Of a DNA stretch of 64,000 nt, positions 24,787 through 36,500 are shown one piece after another. A program made the translations under genes and the position numbers. The notes below the pieces were generated by a model. It did not search any database, was not told the DNA's origin, and saw only the letters and a list, made by a program, of their open reading frames with translations. The stretch's first letter is position 1. Each line of letters begins with the position of its first letter. Source of the DNA: Solanum dulcamara (Eukaryota; Streptophyta; Magnoliopsida; Solanales; Solanaceae); the NCBI RefSeq assembly GCF_947179165.1, contig NC_077242.1:76365097-76429096 (forward strand), given 5' to 3'.

Positions 24787-25410
24787 TTTATGAAAATAAA
24801 TTTAAATAAACTTCTTACCACTTTTTGTTACCTTGAAAAATTAGTCGGAGCCTCGTGCTGATAACGTGTTGTAAAATGAGACTAAATTAATAATTTAATA
24901 CTGAAAGAGAGAGTAAATAGGAGAACTGAAGAAGAAGCAAAGCACAGAATTTATAATTTATTTGTCCACTAATATTTTTTTTTCCCAAAACATGTCTCCA
25001 GCAACCACGTACTTACTTTAGTTCTTTTCCTTAAAAAAAATAAACAAATGTATGTGTGGCATCATACAATTTAATAGAAAAGTTGAAAGAATTGAAGTTT
25101 CAAATTAATCGTACCTGAAGCAGCGTCCCTCTTCCTTTGCAGTTCATGCGCGTATCCGACTGAAGAATATCAAACCCTTTTTGTTACTTTATTCAATATT
25201 ACACATTGGCTAAGTGACATAGGGTATTAAATAAATTATGGTCTTAGCCCATTAATTACTAACTAAATTAATTATTTTAAATTATCCATCAATTAATTAA
25301 TCGTAGTTAAACGAATAGTTCAAAATTTCTATTTAAAATTTACGAAAAGGGTCTTTTATGAAAGAGAGAGGATTGGTTCTCAAAATGTCCTAACGGGCCA
25401 TTACATTAAG

Positions 25411-25950
25411 AAATCAAGGAAGAATACAATTAGTGTTTCAAAAAAATTCTTGTGCTAAAAGCAAAACTAGCAAGAAATCTTCAAAATGATATTGGTGTCA
25501 TAGCTCAAATAGAATTTTCGAGTTCGAGCTTTGAAAATTTAGAAATCTCTAGAGGAGAAAACTTCCTCGTTAATGGATTTTATATGATGCAAACCTAAAT
25601 TAATTGTGTCAACAAATTACGAATATCATATGATTATACTTTAAAAAAAGTCAAAATTATAATGCATAAACTGATAAAAGGATGCTACATCAATGGCCCA
25701 ATCTGTCCTCTTACTTTTGGGCCATTAATGACTATCCAAATAGTATATTTATGTTTTGCAAAAACAAAAAACAATTCATTGGGCTATACCCAAGATAATT
25801 AAGATGAGACTCAATAACTGGGCCAGCTCACTAGGACTCTTCAAAACGAAACATACAAAAAAAATTACCTAAATACACAATTTATTTTACCATATTCTCT
25901 AAAATTTTCTATCATTTAAAAAAATTACAAAGATTCCTACTCTCTTCTAT
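25411..25950. other. Intergenic AT-rich sequence, no gene seen
   Basis: No ORF with recognisable similarity and no clear repeat boundary. Confidence 0.5.
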
Positions 25951-25955
25951 TCTCT

Positions 25956-26160
25956 GATACATCACTGTACGCGATGAGTCGGTTAGATACATCACTTTAT
26001 GTGATGTATCAGGACGTCAAATACGTCACTTTACGCGATGTATCGGTCGGATACATCATTTATGTGATGTATTAGATCATCGAATACATCACTTTACGCG
26101 ATGTATAAGACATTAGATAGATCACTTTACGCGATGTATCGATCGGATAATGTATCAGGT
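25956..26160. repeat. Tandem array of ~33-bp self-complementary units
   Basis: Six units start near 25956, 25986, 26019, 26050, 26083 and 26116. The consensus is gatacatcactttacgcg followed by atgtatc. The 8-bp arms gatacatc/gatgtatc are exact inverted repeats around a loop of about 9 nt (actttacgc). Both 'ttacgcg' and 'ttatgtg' loop versions occur. Confidence 0.85.
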
Positions 26161-26579
26161 CGTCGGATAAATCCCTGCTCCTTCCATTTCATTTTAACAG
26201 TCGTTTTAGCTTCTTCTTTTTTACGCTTATTTAAAAAATAATAAATATAAATTATAGTTTACTAAGTTGCCTATATATTTAACAAAGATGGCTTTATTTT
26301 TCCTTTGAAATATGCATATATATTTTTTTATTGTTAAGAATCTAATTGAAAATAATCGTCAAATTTAGTCTTGAATTTCTAAAAGTGGCAACTTTTTTGG
26401 GATACAATTAACATTATGCGAGTCTATTTGTCATTTGATTTACATTTTAGGAAGAAGTGAAAAATGTTGACTTCGAAAAAATTAGAGGTGTCAAATGAAC
26501 AAGTTGGATTAAAATCATATAACGAGACAATCAGCGGTTCAGTCAGAATTTTCATTGGAAAAATTCAAAAACTAAAAAC
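26161..26579. other. Intergenic AT-rich sequence, no gene seen
   Basis: Nothing recognisable. The sequence leads into the tandem duplication. Confidence 0.5.
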
Positions 26580-28766
26580 TAAACCAACAAAATAATCAAA
26601 AGGATTCAACATTTACTATATTTATGTAAAAAAAATCATCTTATATATACAGTAAAATTTTCTGACGAATGGGTCCGATTCCACCACGGAAGGATGTCTT
26701 AAACATATCTTACAAAGAGTTTAAGAAAATGGGCAAAGAGTTTAAGAAAAAACAAAATATTTTTTCTAATCTAAAATAAGTCATAAATATTTGTGTAATA
26801 TATAATATCTCACTAAAGGTAGGATAAAAAGATAAAGTAAAATATTTCTAATTAAGAAAATATTACATATCTTTTTGAGATAGGCTAAAAATAAAATATG
26901 ATGCGTAAATTAGGAGAGAGAGAGTAGGTCTCTTCTTCAATTCCAATTTGTCTAATCTTCGATAAATAGAGTTATTCGATTTATTTGAAATAAAATTTAC
27001 ACAAAATCTTCAATTTGTTTGACATAAAATTTACATATTTAAAAATTACGTGAGTGAAAAGTATTATATGTTACCATAATTAACCATTCAAAATATTTAA
27101 AAGATATTTTTAAAAAATTATTTGAACTATTTATTAATTTGACCACTTACCTGTTTTGCTGCAGCCACATAATTAAATTTCCTAGAACTAACATCTGAGG
27201 TCCATATTTTGTCTAGGCATAAATGCTACTTGTAGGTTTTAGAAAAAAAGAAAATTGAGTACACCCTAGTTCTCAAATTTTAGATTCCAACTATTTGGAT
27301 CTAGCCGGAGTTAGTTGATTCAGAATGAATGGATGTCATCATATTATATATGTTTAAGAATTTTACTACTAAATAAGGAAGAATTTTTAAAACAATGTTA
27401 TATATCGTTGTAAATTCATCAAAGATCATGAGCTATTTGATAAAAATTGTTGTAAAATATTTCTGATGAGCAAATTTTTGATAGAATATTTAGTCGGATT
27501 TTTTTTTTGTGGTGTCTATTTTTGCGTGTGTATATATACCTAGTTTGCACCGAAAACAATGTTGGAGATCTTGGATTGTAGACAAAGTTTGATGGAAACA
27601 GTTTCGCCATGAAATCTGGCGGAATTTTATATATATAATTCGAGTTGAGAATAATGATTTCAGTTGAATCAACATAATCTGTCCTAAATTTGTATTTTAC
27701 ACGCGAAGACACTCATCCCCTTCCCCAACACCCCAACTATTTAACATCAAAATCTAATTAATGAGACACGCGTCTATTATATATACACAATTCAAATTAA
27801 AAATAATAATTTCAGTTAAATCTACATAATTCTTTCTTTCGGATGAGACCACCCCATCCCCTCCCCCCCTCCCCCCATCCCTATTGAACATTAAAATCTA
27901 ATTAATGAGGCACACATACGTTATATATACATAATTCAAGTTGAGAACAACAATTTAAATTGAATCTACAAAATTCATCCTAAATTCATTCTTCTGAATG
28001 AAATCACCCATCCCTTCCCTCCAAAATTGCTAAACATCAAAATCTAATTAATGATTTCAGTTGAATCTACATAATTTGTCTAGATCCACCCTTTCAGACG
28101 AAAACACACTTCCCTCTTCCCCTCCTTTCAAAATTATATATATAGTTCGAGTTGATCAGAATAATGATTTCAGTTTGTATCTACATAATCTATTCTAGAT
28201 CCGTACTTTCAAACCATCCCACCCCACCCCCGGCCCCCTCCTCCCCCCACACACACCAAAAAAAAAGAATTGTTCAACATCAAAATCTAATAAATGAGAG
28301 TCACATGCATTATATATACATAGTTCAAGTTGATCAGAATAATAATTCAAGTTAAAGTTATATAATCTGTTCTAGATCCGCTCTTTTGGATGAAATCACC
28401 CACCCACCCCTCCACAACCAAACACACGAACATCAAAATCGAATTAATTTAGCTTCCTAATGAGAAGTCATGGGCATGTAGGTTGTGTTCCTCTCTTGTT
28501 TGAGTTTAAATAATATGTCTCTTTCTTAAGTTCATATATTAGTTGTATATATTTCCACACCACACGTGCATGTATTTATGAGAGTTGCATGGCACTATTC
28601 TTTAATTTGGCACTTCTCTTTTACCCTATACTTATTTGTTGTTATGCTATCTTTGGTTATAATAAAGTAAGATCACTTGTGTGGCTTAGGTTTTTTAAAA
28701 AAATAAATATAATCGTGCTGTTCATGTTGGCGAGCGACTGGAATTTAAATTTGATACCTCATAAAG
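26580..28766. repeat. Large tandem duplication, copy A (2.19 kb)
   Basis: This copy is nearly identical to 28767-33591 once two insertions in the latter are discounted. Shared landmarks include ttctgacgaatgggtccgat (26664/28844), ctgttttgctgcagccac (27151/29498), ggtgtctatttttgcgtgtg (27512/32289) and ctcttgtttgagtttaaata at the far end. It has no gene. It holds the uninterrupted (empty) versions of both later insertion sites: agatagg(a)ctaaaaataaa at about 26879 and tgtaaaatatttctg at about 27450. Confidence 0.9.
27590..28470. repeat. Degenerate ~120-bp minisatellite with CCCC-rich blocks (copy A)
   Basis: Five to seven diverged units each carry 'catcaaaatctaattaatga', an 'a(t/a)tatatacataattcaag' block, 'tttcagttgaatctacataat' and a pyrimidine block with C6-C8 runs. 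Units vary in length. Several short ORFs here are by-products of the repeat. Confidence 0.75.
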
Positions 28767-29086
28767 TAAACCAACAAAGTAATCAAAAGGATTTAACATC
28801 TACTATATTAATGAAAATCATCTTATATGTACAGTAAAATTTTCTGACGAATGGGTCCGATTCCGCCACGGGATGTCTTAAAACATATGTATCACTTGAA
28901 TTAATGTCTCCAAAGAATATCTAAATGGGCAAAGAGTTTAAGAAAAAATAAAATATTTTTTCTAATCTAAAATAAGTCATAAATATTTGTGTAATATATA
29001 ATATCTAGCTAAAGGTAGGATAAAAAGATAAAATAAAATATTTCTAAATAAGAAAATATGACATATCTTTTTGAGATAGACTAAAA

Positions 29087-29214
29087 GGGCAGCCTGGACC
29101 TTGGGCCCGACCACAAGGGTCTATTGTACGTAGCCTTACCTTGAATTTCTACCAGAGGCTGTTTTCAAGGCTTGAACCCGTGACCTACTGGTCACATGGC
29201 AGCAACTTAACCAG
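29087..29214 (-). mobile_element. TS-type tRNA-derived SINE with 21-bp target duplication
   Basis: Read on minus, the element starts ctggttaagttgctgcc (A-box-like TGGTTAAGTTG), then has cgggttcaagcc (B-box-like GTTCAAGCC). It ends through the TS SINE body (tacaatagacccttgtggt). The flanks are identical 21-mers (29066-29086 and 29215-29235) that begin tctttttgagatagac. The matching empty site is in copy A at about 26873-26893. Confidence 0.93.
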
Positions 29215-29804
29215 TCTTTTTGAGATAGACTAAAAATAAAATATGATGTGTAAATTAGGACAGAGAGAGTAGATCTCTTCTTCAATTCCAATTTGTCTAA
29301 TCTTCGATAAATAGAGTTATTCGATTTATTTGAAATAAAATTTACATAAAATCTTCAATTTGTTTGACATAAAATTTACATATTTAAAAATTACGTGAAT
29401 GAAAAGTATTATATGTTACCATAATTAACCATTCAAAATATTTAAAAGATATTTTTAAAAAATTATTTGAACTATTTATTAATTTGACCACTTACCTGTT
29501 TTGCTGCAGCCACATAATTAAATTTCCTAGAACTAACATCTGAGGTCCATATTTTGTCTAGGCATAAATGCTACTTGTAGGTTTTAGAAAAAAAGAAAAT
29601 TGAGTACACCCTAGTTCTCAAATTTTAGATTCCAACTATTTGGATCTAGCCGGAGTTAGTTGATTCAGAATGAATGGATGTCATCATATTATATATGTTT
29701 AAGAATTTTATTACTAAATAAGGAAGAATTTTTAAAACGATGTTATATATCGTCGTAAATTCATCAAAGATCATAAGCTTTCTGATAAAAATTGTTGGAA
29801 AATA

Positions 29805-32234
29805 TGTCACGCCCCGGGAGGGTACCCTAGACGTAACCGGCACCCGAAGGCCATTTCTGACCTCCGAGCGAACCACTTGGTACAGTCGCTCATTCATTCA
29901 AGCACATTCTCTTAGCGGAAACTCAATTAAGGAAATACTTCTCATAATATAAGGGCTGAAGGCCAAACGTTTCAATCCAACAAGAGTAGTAAATTAAGAC
30001 TCATCAAAATAACAGTTCAATCTCCCCCACTCCAGTCTATGAAGCTTCTATTCAAGTCAAAAAGGTGCCATTGACAAGCCCATGGCTACCGATAATCTAA
30101 ATAAAGAAAAGACAATCAAAAGCTGTACAAGAAGGCCCAATATCCTCTGGGAACTAGGAGGACTCACCGACTGGCTGGGAGTGTAGTGGATCTTCAACGG
30201 AGCGCCGGTTGATGATCTCTTGTACCTGTCTCTGCATCATGAAACGATGCAGGCCAAATGGCGTCAGTACATGGAATGTACGAGTATGTAAAATGGCCGA
30301 ATACAACGAACATCAAGAAGGAATCAATCAACTCGGGATCTCAACTCAAAAAGGATGACAACTCAATCAAATGTCCTAAGTCTAAACACGGATATGATCT
30401 AGACGGGACCAATCATATACAAATCAACTCAATCCGACTCAGAGTACTATCAACACCTATTTGGGAGTTTCTCTTAACCGACAACCATCACTTATGAGCC
30501 AGTGAAAGTACAACAAACCGACGTTGTTGCCACGTCCGCTCATACTTTGCCAGGGCATGAACGAGTCAACAAATCATAGATCCAATCCAACCAGGTCCTA
30601 TAATGTCAGGAAAACTCTCTCGGGGAAGCATCCGACTTTAACGGTTCCATCCCCCCTACGTTTGGCGACGCAGTTATTGAGTTCGAGTATGGACTATACT
30701 CTTGCCCAATTCGGTGCTCGATACTTCTCCCAAGACTCAATGCTCATAAAACTCCATACAATCAATTCAATCAAATCACATCGACAAGTCTCATTACAAC
30801 CTTGTCAACTCATCAACTCTATCACAATCAAATCTCAATCTCAATGCTCAATCTCAATCATATCTTCAAGGAAGTGTTAAAATGCATATATGTACATCAT
30901 CTAGATATAAAATTAATCATTACCTCCATCCATTTGAGAAAAATCTTTATGACTCATCACATCTTCAAGACTTCAAATCGACATTCTTATAATAGGCGAC
31001 ATGTTTAAGAAGATAGTATACTTTATCAAATCTACATAATTAATAAGACCAACAAAACATATTTATCAACTCATTTCTTCATCATCTCATACTCATATAA
31101 GGGCTCATTTTAGGAACCTCTTAGCTCAACAACATTAACACATAAATAATTAAATAAGATGGGAACAATACTCATTCAAACATGTACCATACCAAGAAAC
31201 TCCATTTTCATGGATATCTAACCTCAAAACAAGAATAGGGCACATGGGTGGACTCAACCCATGTTTTGGATAGCCTTACATACCTTAGTGAAGACTTGGA
31301 GAAAACCTTGAGGTTGGGTCTTCAATGGAGGACTCTAATCTTGAAGCTTCTTGGACTCCTTTTTGGTTTGAAGTGGAGAAGAAGAGTAGAGAGAGAAACT
31401 AGGGCTTTTAGAGAGAGGGAGGGGCTGAAGAAAATGATCCCAAAATACACAAGGATTGTGTATATATAAATTTGGGAAATTTCTCAAATTGCCCTTTCTC
31501 CAATTTCTGAAAATTAGGCAAAAACGCCCTTGGCGCAATAGTGGCGCGTCGCGCCCTTACAGCGCCAAGGCCAATTACGCCTAAAACCTGCACAACTTTT
31601 AGTGGCGCGTCGCGCCAGGGACCAAACTACTGAGGCATGTTTCTGGCGCGATAGTGGCGCGTTGCGCCCTTACAGCGCCAAGCCTATTGTCCTAAATTCT
31701 AGGAATTTGGCCTGAAAAACTCTGCACACTTTTAGTGGCGCGTCGCGCCAGGGACCAAACTACTGAGGCATGTTTCTGGCGCGATAGTGGCGCATCGCGC
31801 CCTTACAGCGCCAAGGCCATTTCCCCAGCAGTTGTAACCCAGGCCAAAATGAAATCCCTGTCGTGCTAGCTCGTCTTCGGATCGTCATATCTTTTGACTC
31901 CGAACTCCAAAATTTACGTTCTTGGTGGCGTTGGAAAGAAGACTCGATGACCTTTAATTTGATAGGTCGTGGGCCACCCGGATTGACGTCTTTCGAAAGA
32001 TAGGGTCGTTAAAAGTCGACTCTTACATGAACTCGTCCTAAACTTAGCCACGACGGATATTTTGGACTTAGCTCGGTCCTAGAGGCCCTCAATGACCCCA
32101 CATCACCTCCAACGCTCTTAAATTTACCAGGGACTCATCTCAACTCAAGCACATACTTCGAAATAAATACGATGGGCCCCCACACGTATGCAAAGAAGGC
32201 CCGAATCTTAGGAAAATTTTTTAGGGGTGTTACA
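29805..32234 (-). mobile_element. Ty3/gypsy solo LTR, 2430 bp, AAATA target duplication
   Basis: The left end is TGTCACGCCCCGGG and the right end is AGGGGTGTTACA, so on minus it reads TGTAACACCCC...GGCGTGACA. AAATA flanks both sides (29800-29804 and 32235-32239) and occurs once at the empty site in copy A. There is no internal coding region. ORFs inside (for example around 30258-30497 and 31248-31469) are not recognisable genes. This is the product of LTR-LTR recombination of a large-LTR gypsy element. Confidence 0.92.
31535..31830. repeat. GC-rich tandem repeat inside the gypsy LTR, 133-bp period
   Basis: agtggcgcgtcgcgccaggg starts at 31601 and again at 31734, each followed by the same accaaactactgaggcatg block and a 'ggcgcgatagtggcgc' block. 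A partial third copy precedes at about 31540. The words are palindromic (ggcgcgtcgcgcc) and rich in CpG. Confidence 0.85.
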
Positions 32235-32269
32235 AAATATTTCTGATGAACAAATTTTTGATAGAATAT

Positions 32270-33290
32270 ATAGTCGATTTTTTTTTAGTGGTGTCTATTT
32301 TTGCGTGTGTATATATACCTAGTTTGCACCGAAAGCAATGTTGGAGATCTTGGATTGTAGACAAAATTTGATGGAAACAGTTTCACCATGAAGTCTGGCG
32401 GAATTTTATATATATTATTCGAGTTGAGAATAATGATTTCAGTTGAATCAACATAATATGTCCTAAATTTGTATTTTTCACGTGAAGACACTCCTCCCCT
32501 TCCCCAACACCCCAACTATTTAACATCAAAATCTAATTAATGAGACACACGTCCATTATATAAACACAATTCAAATTAAAAATAATAATTTCAGTTAAAT
32601 CTACATAATTCGTTCTTTCGGATGAGACCACCCCCCCTCCCCCCCCCCCCAACCCAATCCCCCCATCCCTATTGAACATCAAAATCTAATTAATGAGGCA
32701 CACATGAGTTATATATACATAATTCAAGTTGAGAACAACAATTTAAATTCAATCTACAAAATTCGTCCTAAATTCGTTCTTCTGAATGAAACCACCCCAT
32801 CCCCTCCCTCCAAAATTGCTAAACATCGAGGTCTAATTAATGATTTTAATTGAATCTACATAATTTGTCTATATCCACCCTTTCAGACGAACACACATAA
32901 TTTGTCTAGATTCACCCTTTCAGACGAAAACACACTTCTCTCTTCCCCTCCTTCCAAAATTATATATATAGTTCGAGTTGATCAGAATAATGATTTCAGT
33001 TTGTATCTACATAATCTATTCTAGATCCGTACTTTCAAACCATCCCACCCCACCCCCGGCCCCCTCCTCCCCCCACACACACCAAAAAAAAAGAATTGTT
33101 CAACATCAAAATCTAATAAATGAGAGTCACATGCATTATATATACATAGTTCAAGTTGATCAGAATAATAATTCAAGTTAAAGTTATATAATCTGTTCTA
33201 GATCCGCTCTTTTGGATGAAATCACCCACCCACCCCTCCACAACCAAACACACGAACATCAAAATCGAATTAATTTAGCTTCCTAATGAG
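32270..33290. repeat. Degenerate ~120-bp minisatellite (copy B)
   Basis: This is the counterpart of 27590-28470. It has longer C runs (C10 near 32640) and one extra 32-bp insertion relative to copy A. Confidence 0.75.
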
Positions 33291-33591
33291 AAGTCATGGG
33301 CATGTAGGTTGTGTTCCTCTCTTGTTTGAGTTTAAATAATATGTCTCTTTCTTAAGTTCATATATTAGTTGTATATATTTCCACACCACACGTGCATGTA
33401 TTTATGAGAGTTGCATGGCACTATTCTTTAATTTGGCACTTCTCTTTTACCCTATACTTATTTGTTGTTATGCTATCTTTGGTTATAATAAAGTAAGATC
33501 ACTTGTGTGGCTTAGGTTTTTTTAAAAAATAAATATAATCGTGCTGTTCATGTTGGCGAGTGACTGAAATTTAAATTTAATACCTCATAAA

Positions 33592-36500
33592 TCTTAAACT
33601 ATTTTTTTAAATTTTTTTAATGGCTCAAACCCACAACTTTAGAATCGAAGATGAAGGACCACTTGTTGGTTCTTTAGCTTTTATTCTCTGACATGTGTGT
33701 ATTGATCTAAGTTGAATCTAAATGTGTCAGATGGATAGTGTAAAAGAATTTGCAAATAATTAGGCCACTTCTTAAAATAGTAATAGAGTGTTCAAAATAT
33801 AAAGAAGTAAATATACGAAGAAGTTAAGAAGATAGATTCGATATAATTAACCTATCTATTGTAGAGCTAGTGGAATGCAAGAGGTTTGGCGTCTTCGCTG
33901 AAAAATTCGACTGTATATATAAAATTAAAATTAGTTTTTTCATATTTATATAGTAGATGTAGAATTTTCTTGACTTCATGATGTTAACTTTTTACATATA
34001 TATATTTATTTTTTTTAAATCCCCTTAATAATTTTTTTGGTTCTTATGTCTTTCTCGGTGAAGGGGGTATCAGCTGACTTCCCTTGGACAAGGACGATAA
34101 CTTCGCCTCTGACTTAAAAGATAACTACATATAATTATATTCATAAGAGGTGAACTAATAAACTGAAAAATAAGGTACATATCATGTTATAATATGTTAA
34201 ATTATATATGTTGATAGTGCATATCAACGAATGCAATTAGTTGCATCCACGAGTATAGTTTCTATATACTAATATGTTTTACTTTTTTACACTATTACAT
34301 TATTTATAAAATAATTTTTTCATGAACATTGCTGGTTAAAACAGGTCAATAATCCAATGTAAATTTGTTTATTAAAAAATAAATTAATAAAATTATGGGG
34401 TGCAATTAATTATTCCGGAAATTTAGGTCAAAATTTCTTTGCTAATAAGTCATAATCATATAGGCTTTATCATGGTACGTACCTATAATAATAAATTTTG
34501 TGCATGTGGCATCACTTCATATAATTAATGAGATGCCATCGACTAAATTTAGTGTTCCAATTCTGCTAGATATGAAATCGTTTTTTTCATAATGTGGTAT
34601 AAATAGTATTCTTTCACACTTAATTAAAAAAATTATATTTAAATTCTGAGTACTTTTTATGGTCGCCACCATTATAATATGTGAATTATACACAAACGCT
34701 ACGATGATAATACTAGCTAAATATGTATAAATAATATAAATTAGAATTAATTTTGTTATGAGCTTTGTTGGACTTTTGTGTAGTTGTGTAGTGTAAAACT
34801 CGATGGACTTATGCACATATATAACTGTCATCCTCTGTCACAATTAATTTTAATATAACAATCATATATGTTTTGAAACGAATTTTTCATGTTGTATAAT
34901 ATTATAATGTTTTTTATAGTAAACAAAAAATATTTTAAAAAAAATAATATTATTATAGAAATATTTGATGTATTGTTTAATCGTGATTTTATTGATATTC
35001 ATTTTAACTTTAAATTTGATTGCCAAGGTTAAATTACTTATATAATTTCATACAAACACCCAATGCACGCAATAACCAATCACCTTTTTTCTTCTCATTT
35101 AATTGTTGTTAATTTTTTTATTTCTCATCTGGTGGCTGATATTCGTATTGGAGTTTAATTAATTCAAATTCGAATTACGTAGGATTCATTTGTAAAAAGT
35201 GGTCCCTACCAAAAAAAAATTATATCCAAAACTCTAAATCGAGACATTTAATAAAAGGAGGAGTAGTCTTAACCGCTGCCGCAACACATCTTTTAATGGT
35301 ATTGTTAGCAAATTATTGATGGTGTAGGAGGGAAGAAAAGAATAAAAAAAAACCTCTAATCACGGACATAGTAGAAGCTGCTTCTTTTAAATGAACCGTT
35401 GATTGTGGAGTTTAAATTAATAGACTATGAATTATTTATTTGAAAGTTTTATATATAATCATTTAAAAGGAAAAAAAAAAAGCTATCCTAATAATCCCAC
35501 TTGCACCAAGTTAATTAAGTGTAGATAGAGAAATTTTCGAATATAGCTATAGCTTTGCCTCTAATTATGAATTATACCTAAATTTTACTTAATTACAAAG
35601 CCTAATAATATTTTGTTTTAAAAATAGAGAGAAATACGCATATTCACACGTACAAATTAGTGTATTATCACATATACAATATTTCTACATCGAAATACAC
35701 TATTTTGACATGTTATAGAAGATTGTTTTTCATTTTTTTGTAAATCACCAATTAATATGTATACCGAGCATTACGTTCATTGAACTTTTAAATAATCTGA
35801 TGGTATAAAATATTTTTATACCGTTAAAAATAAATTTATAATCAACAAAAAAGAAAAATTAAGTCATATACACCATCAATGTAAATAAGTTCTTACACCA
35901 TCAATTCATTCAAATATTATCAATAAGTAAGTCTTTTTTAAAATTTATAATTTACAAAGTAAAATAAATTATCCCCTCTATATATACACACAATAAGTAA
36001 AAGTGATATAATAGTATAAAAATTCATTGTGAATTGGATCGAATAAGACCAAATTCAATCATAGCTTTGAGTCCAAATATCATACTATAAGCCAATCATG
36101 GAAAACGAAAATATTAAACTCCTCATCAAGAAATATCTGATAGTGTATATAACTTTAACTCAAAAATAATTTAAGAGCTACATCTACACTTTTGGACCAT
36201 AAAATTTTATTAGTATTTTTTTGGGGGGGGAGGGGGTGATACCCCTAATATAATGATTGAAGGTTGTAAGACCTTTAACTTTGTTAGGACAAATGCAATG
36301 GCCCCATCCATGTGTGCACATGCAATTTAATTCACCTCTTTTCTCTTTGATACGACCATTCCATTTCCATAATAATAATCTTTAAAACATATAACTAGTT
36401 ATGTCTTGTATGTGTGTACGTACACAAGAATGCCCGCTCTATTATTTTTTATTCGATATTTGATATTTATATTAAAATTTTACATTTAAAAGTTAAGTTG

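Larger units (their letters stand above)
19695..24950 (-). mobile_element. Ty1/copia retrotransposon, nearly intact but 5'-LTR truncated
   Basis: The 3' LTR is 19695-19932 (238 bp, minus-strand TGTTAAGTGG...TTTTACAACA), next to a polypurine tract (ctcccccttgg on plus, 19933-19943). The coding region runs gag, protease, integrase, reverse transcriptase, RNase H on the minus strand, i.e. the copia order. The primer-binding region lies at about 24848-24866, next to the 5' LTR. That LTR is only 84 bp (24867-24950) and lacks its U3 side. The two LTRs differ at one position over those 84 bp, which suggests a recent insertion. The element sits inside a gypsy solo LTR. Confidence 0.92.
18070..25405 (-). 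mobile_element. Ty3/gypsy solo LTR (minus orientation), split by a copia element
   Basis: The left end is TGTCACGATTCG at 18070. The right end is ACGGGCCATTACA at 25405. Read on the minus strand, the LTR starts TGTAATGGCCCGTTAGGACA and ends CGTGACA, the typical termini of a Solanum gypsy family. The flanking 5-mers are TTATG (18065-18069) and TTAAG (25406-25410), an almost perfect target duplication. The LTR pieces are 18070-19694 and about 24951-25405, roughly 2.1 kb together. No gypsy coding sequence is present, so this is a solo LTR. Confidence 0.8.
28767..33591. repeat. Large tandem duplication, copy B (4.8 kb with two insertions)
   Basis: This is the second copy of the 26580-28766 unit. 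It is enlarged by a SINE (29087-29214) and a gypsy solo LTR (29805-32234). Removing both and their target duplications leaves about 2.2 kb, matching copy A. Copy B also carries an extra ~32-bp internal repeat near 32870-32935 (ccaccctttcagacga, then caccctttcagacga). Confidence 0.9.

Noticed and set aside
28152..28355. Identical 67-aa ORFs at 28152-28355 and 32978-33181
   Set aside because: Their identity comes from the 2.2-kb tandem duplication. The composition follows the C-rich repeat and there is no sign of a gene.
27590..28470. Spaced repeats that might be read as a CRISPR-like array
   Set aside because: The units are diverged, vary in length and lie in plant nuclear DNA. There are no cas genes or uniform spacers. 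It is a degenerate minisatellite.
30258..31593. Several ORFs of 60-118 aa inside 29805-32234
   Set aside because: They all lie within a gypsy solo LTR with exact ends and a target duplication. None shows a recognisable domain.
34517..34831. 104-aa minus-strand ORF
   Set aside because: Low-complexity Ile/Leu-rich translation of AT-rich DNA, with no domain, splice context or promoter recognised.
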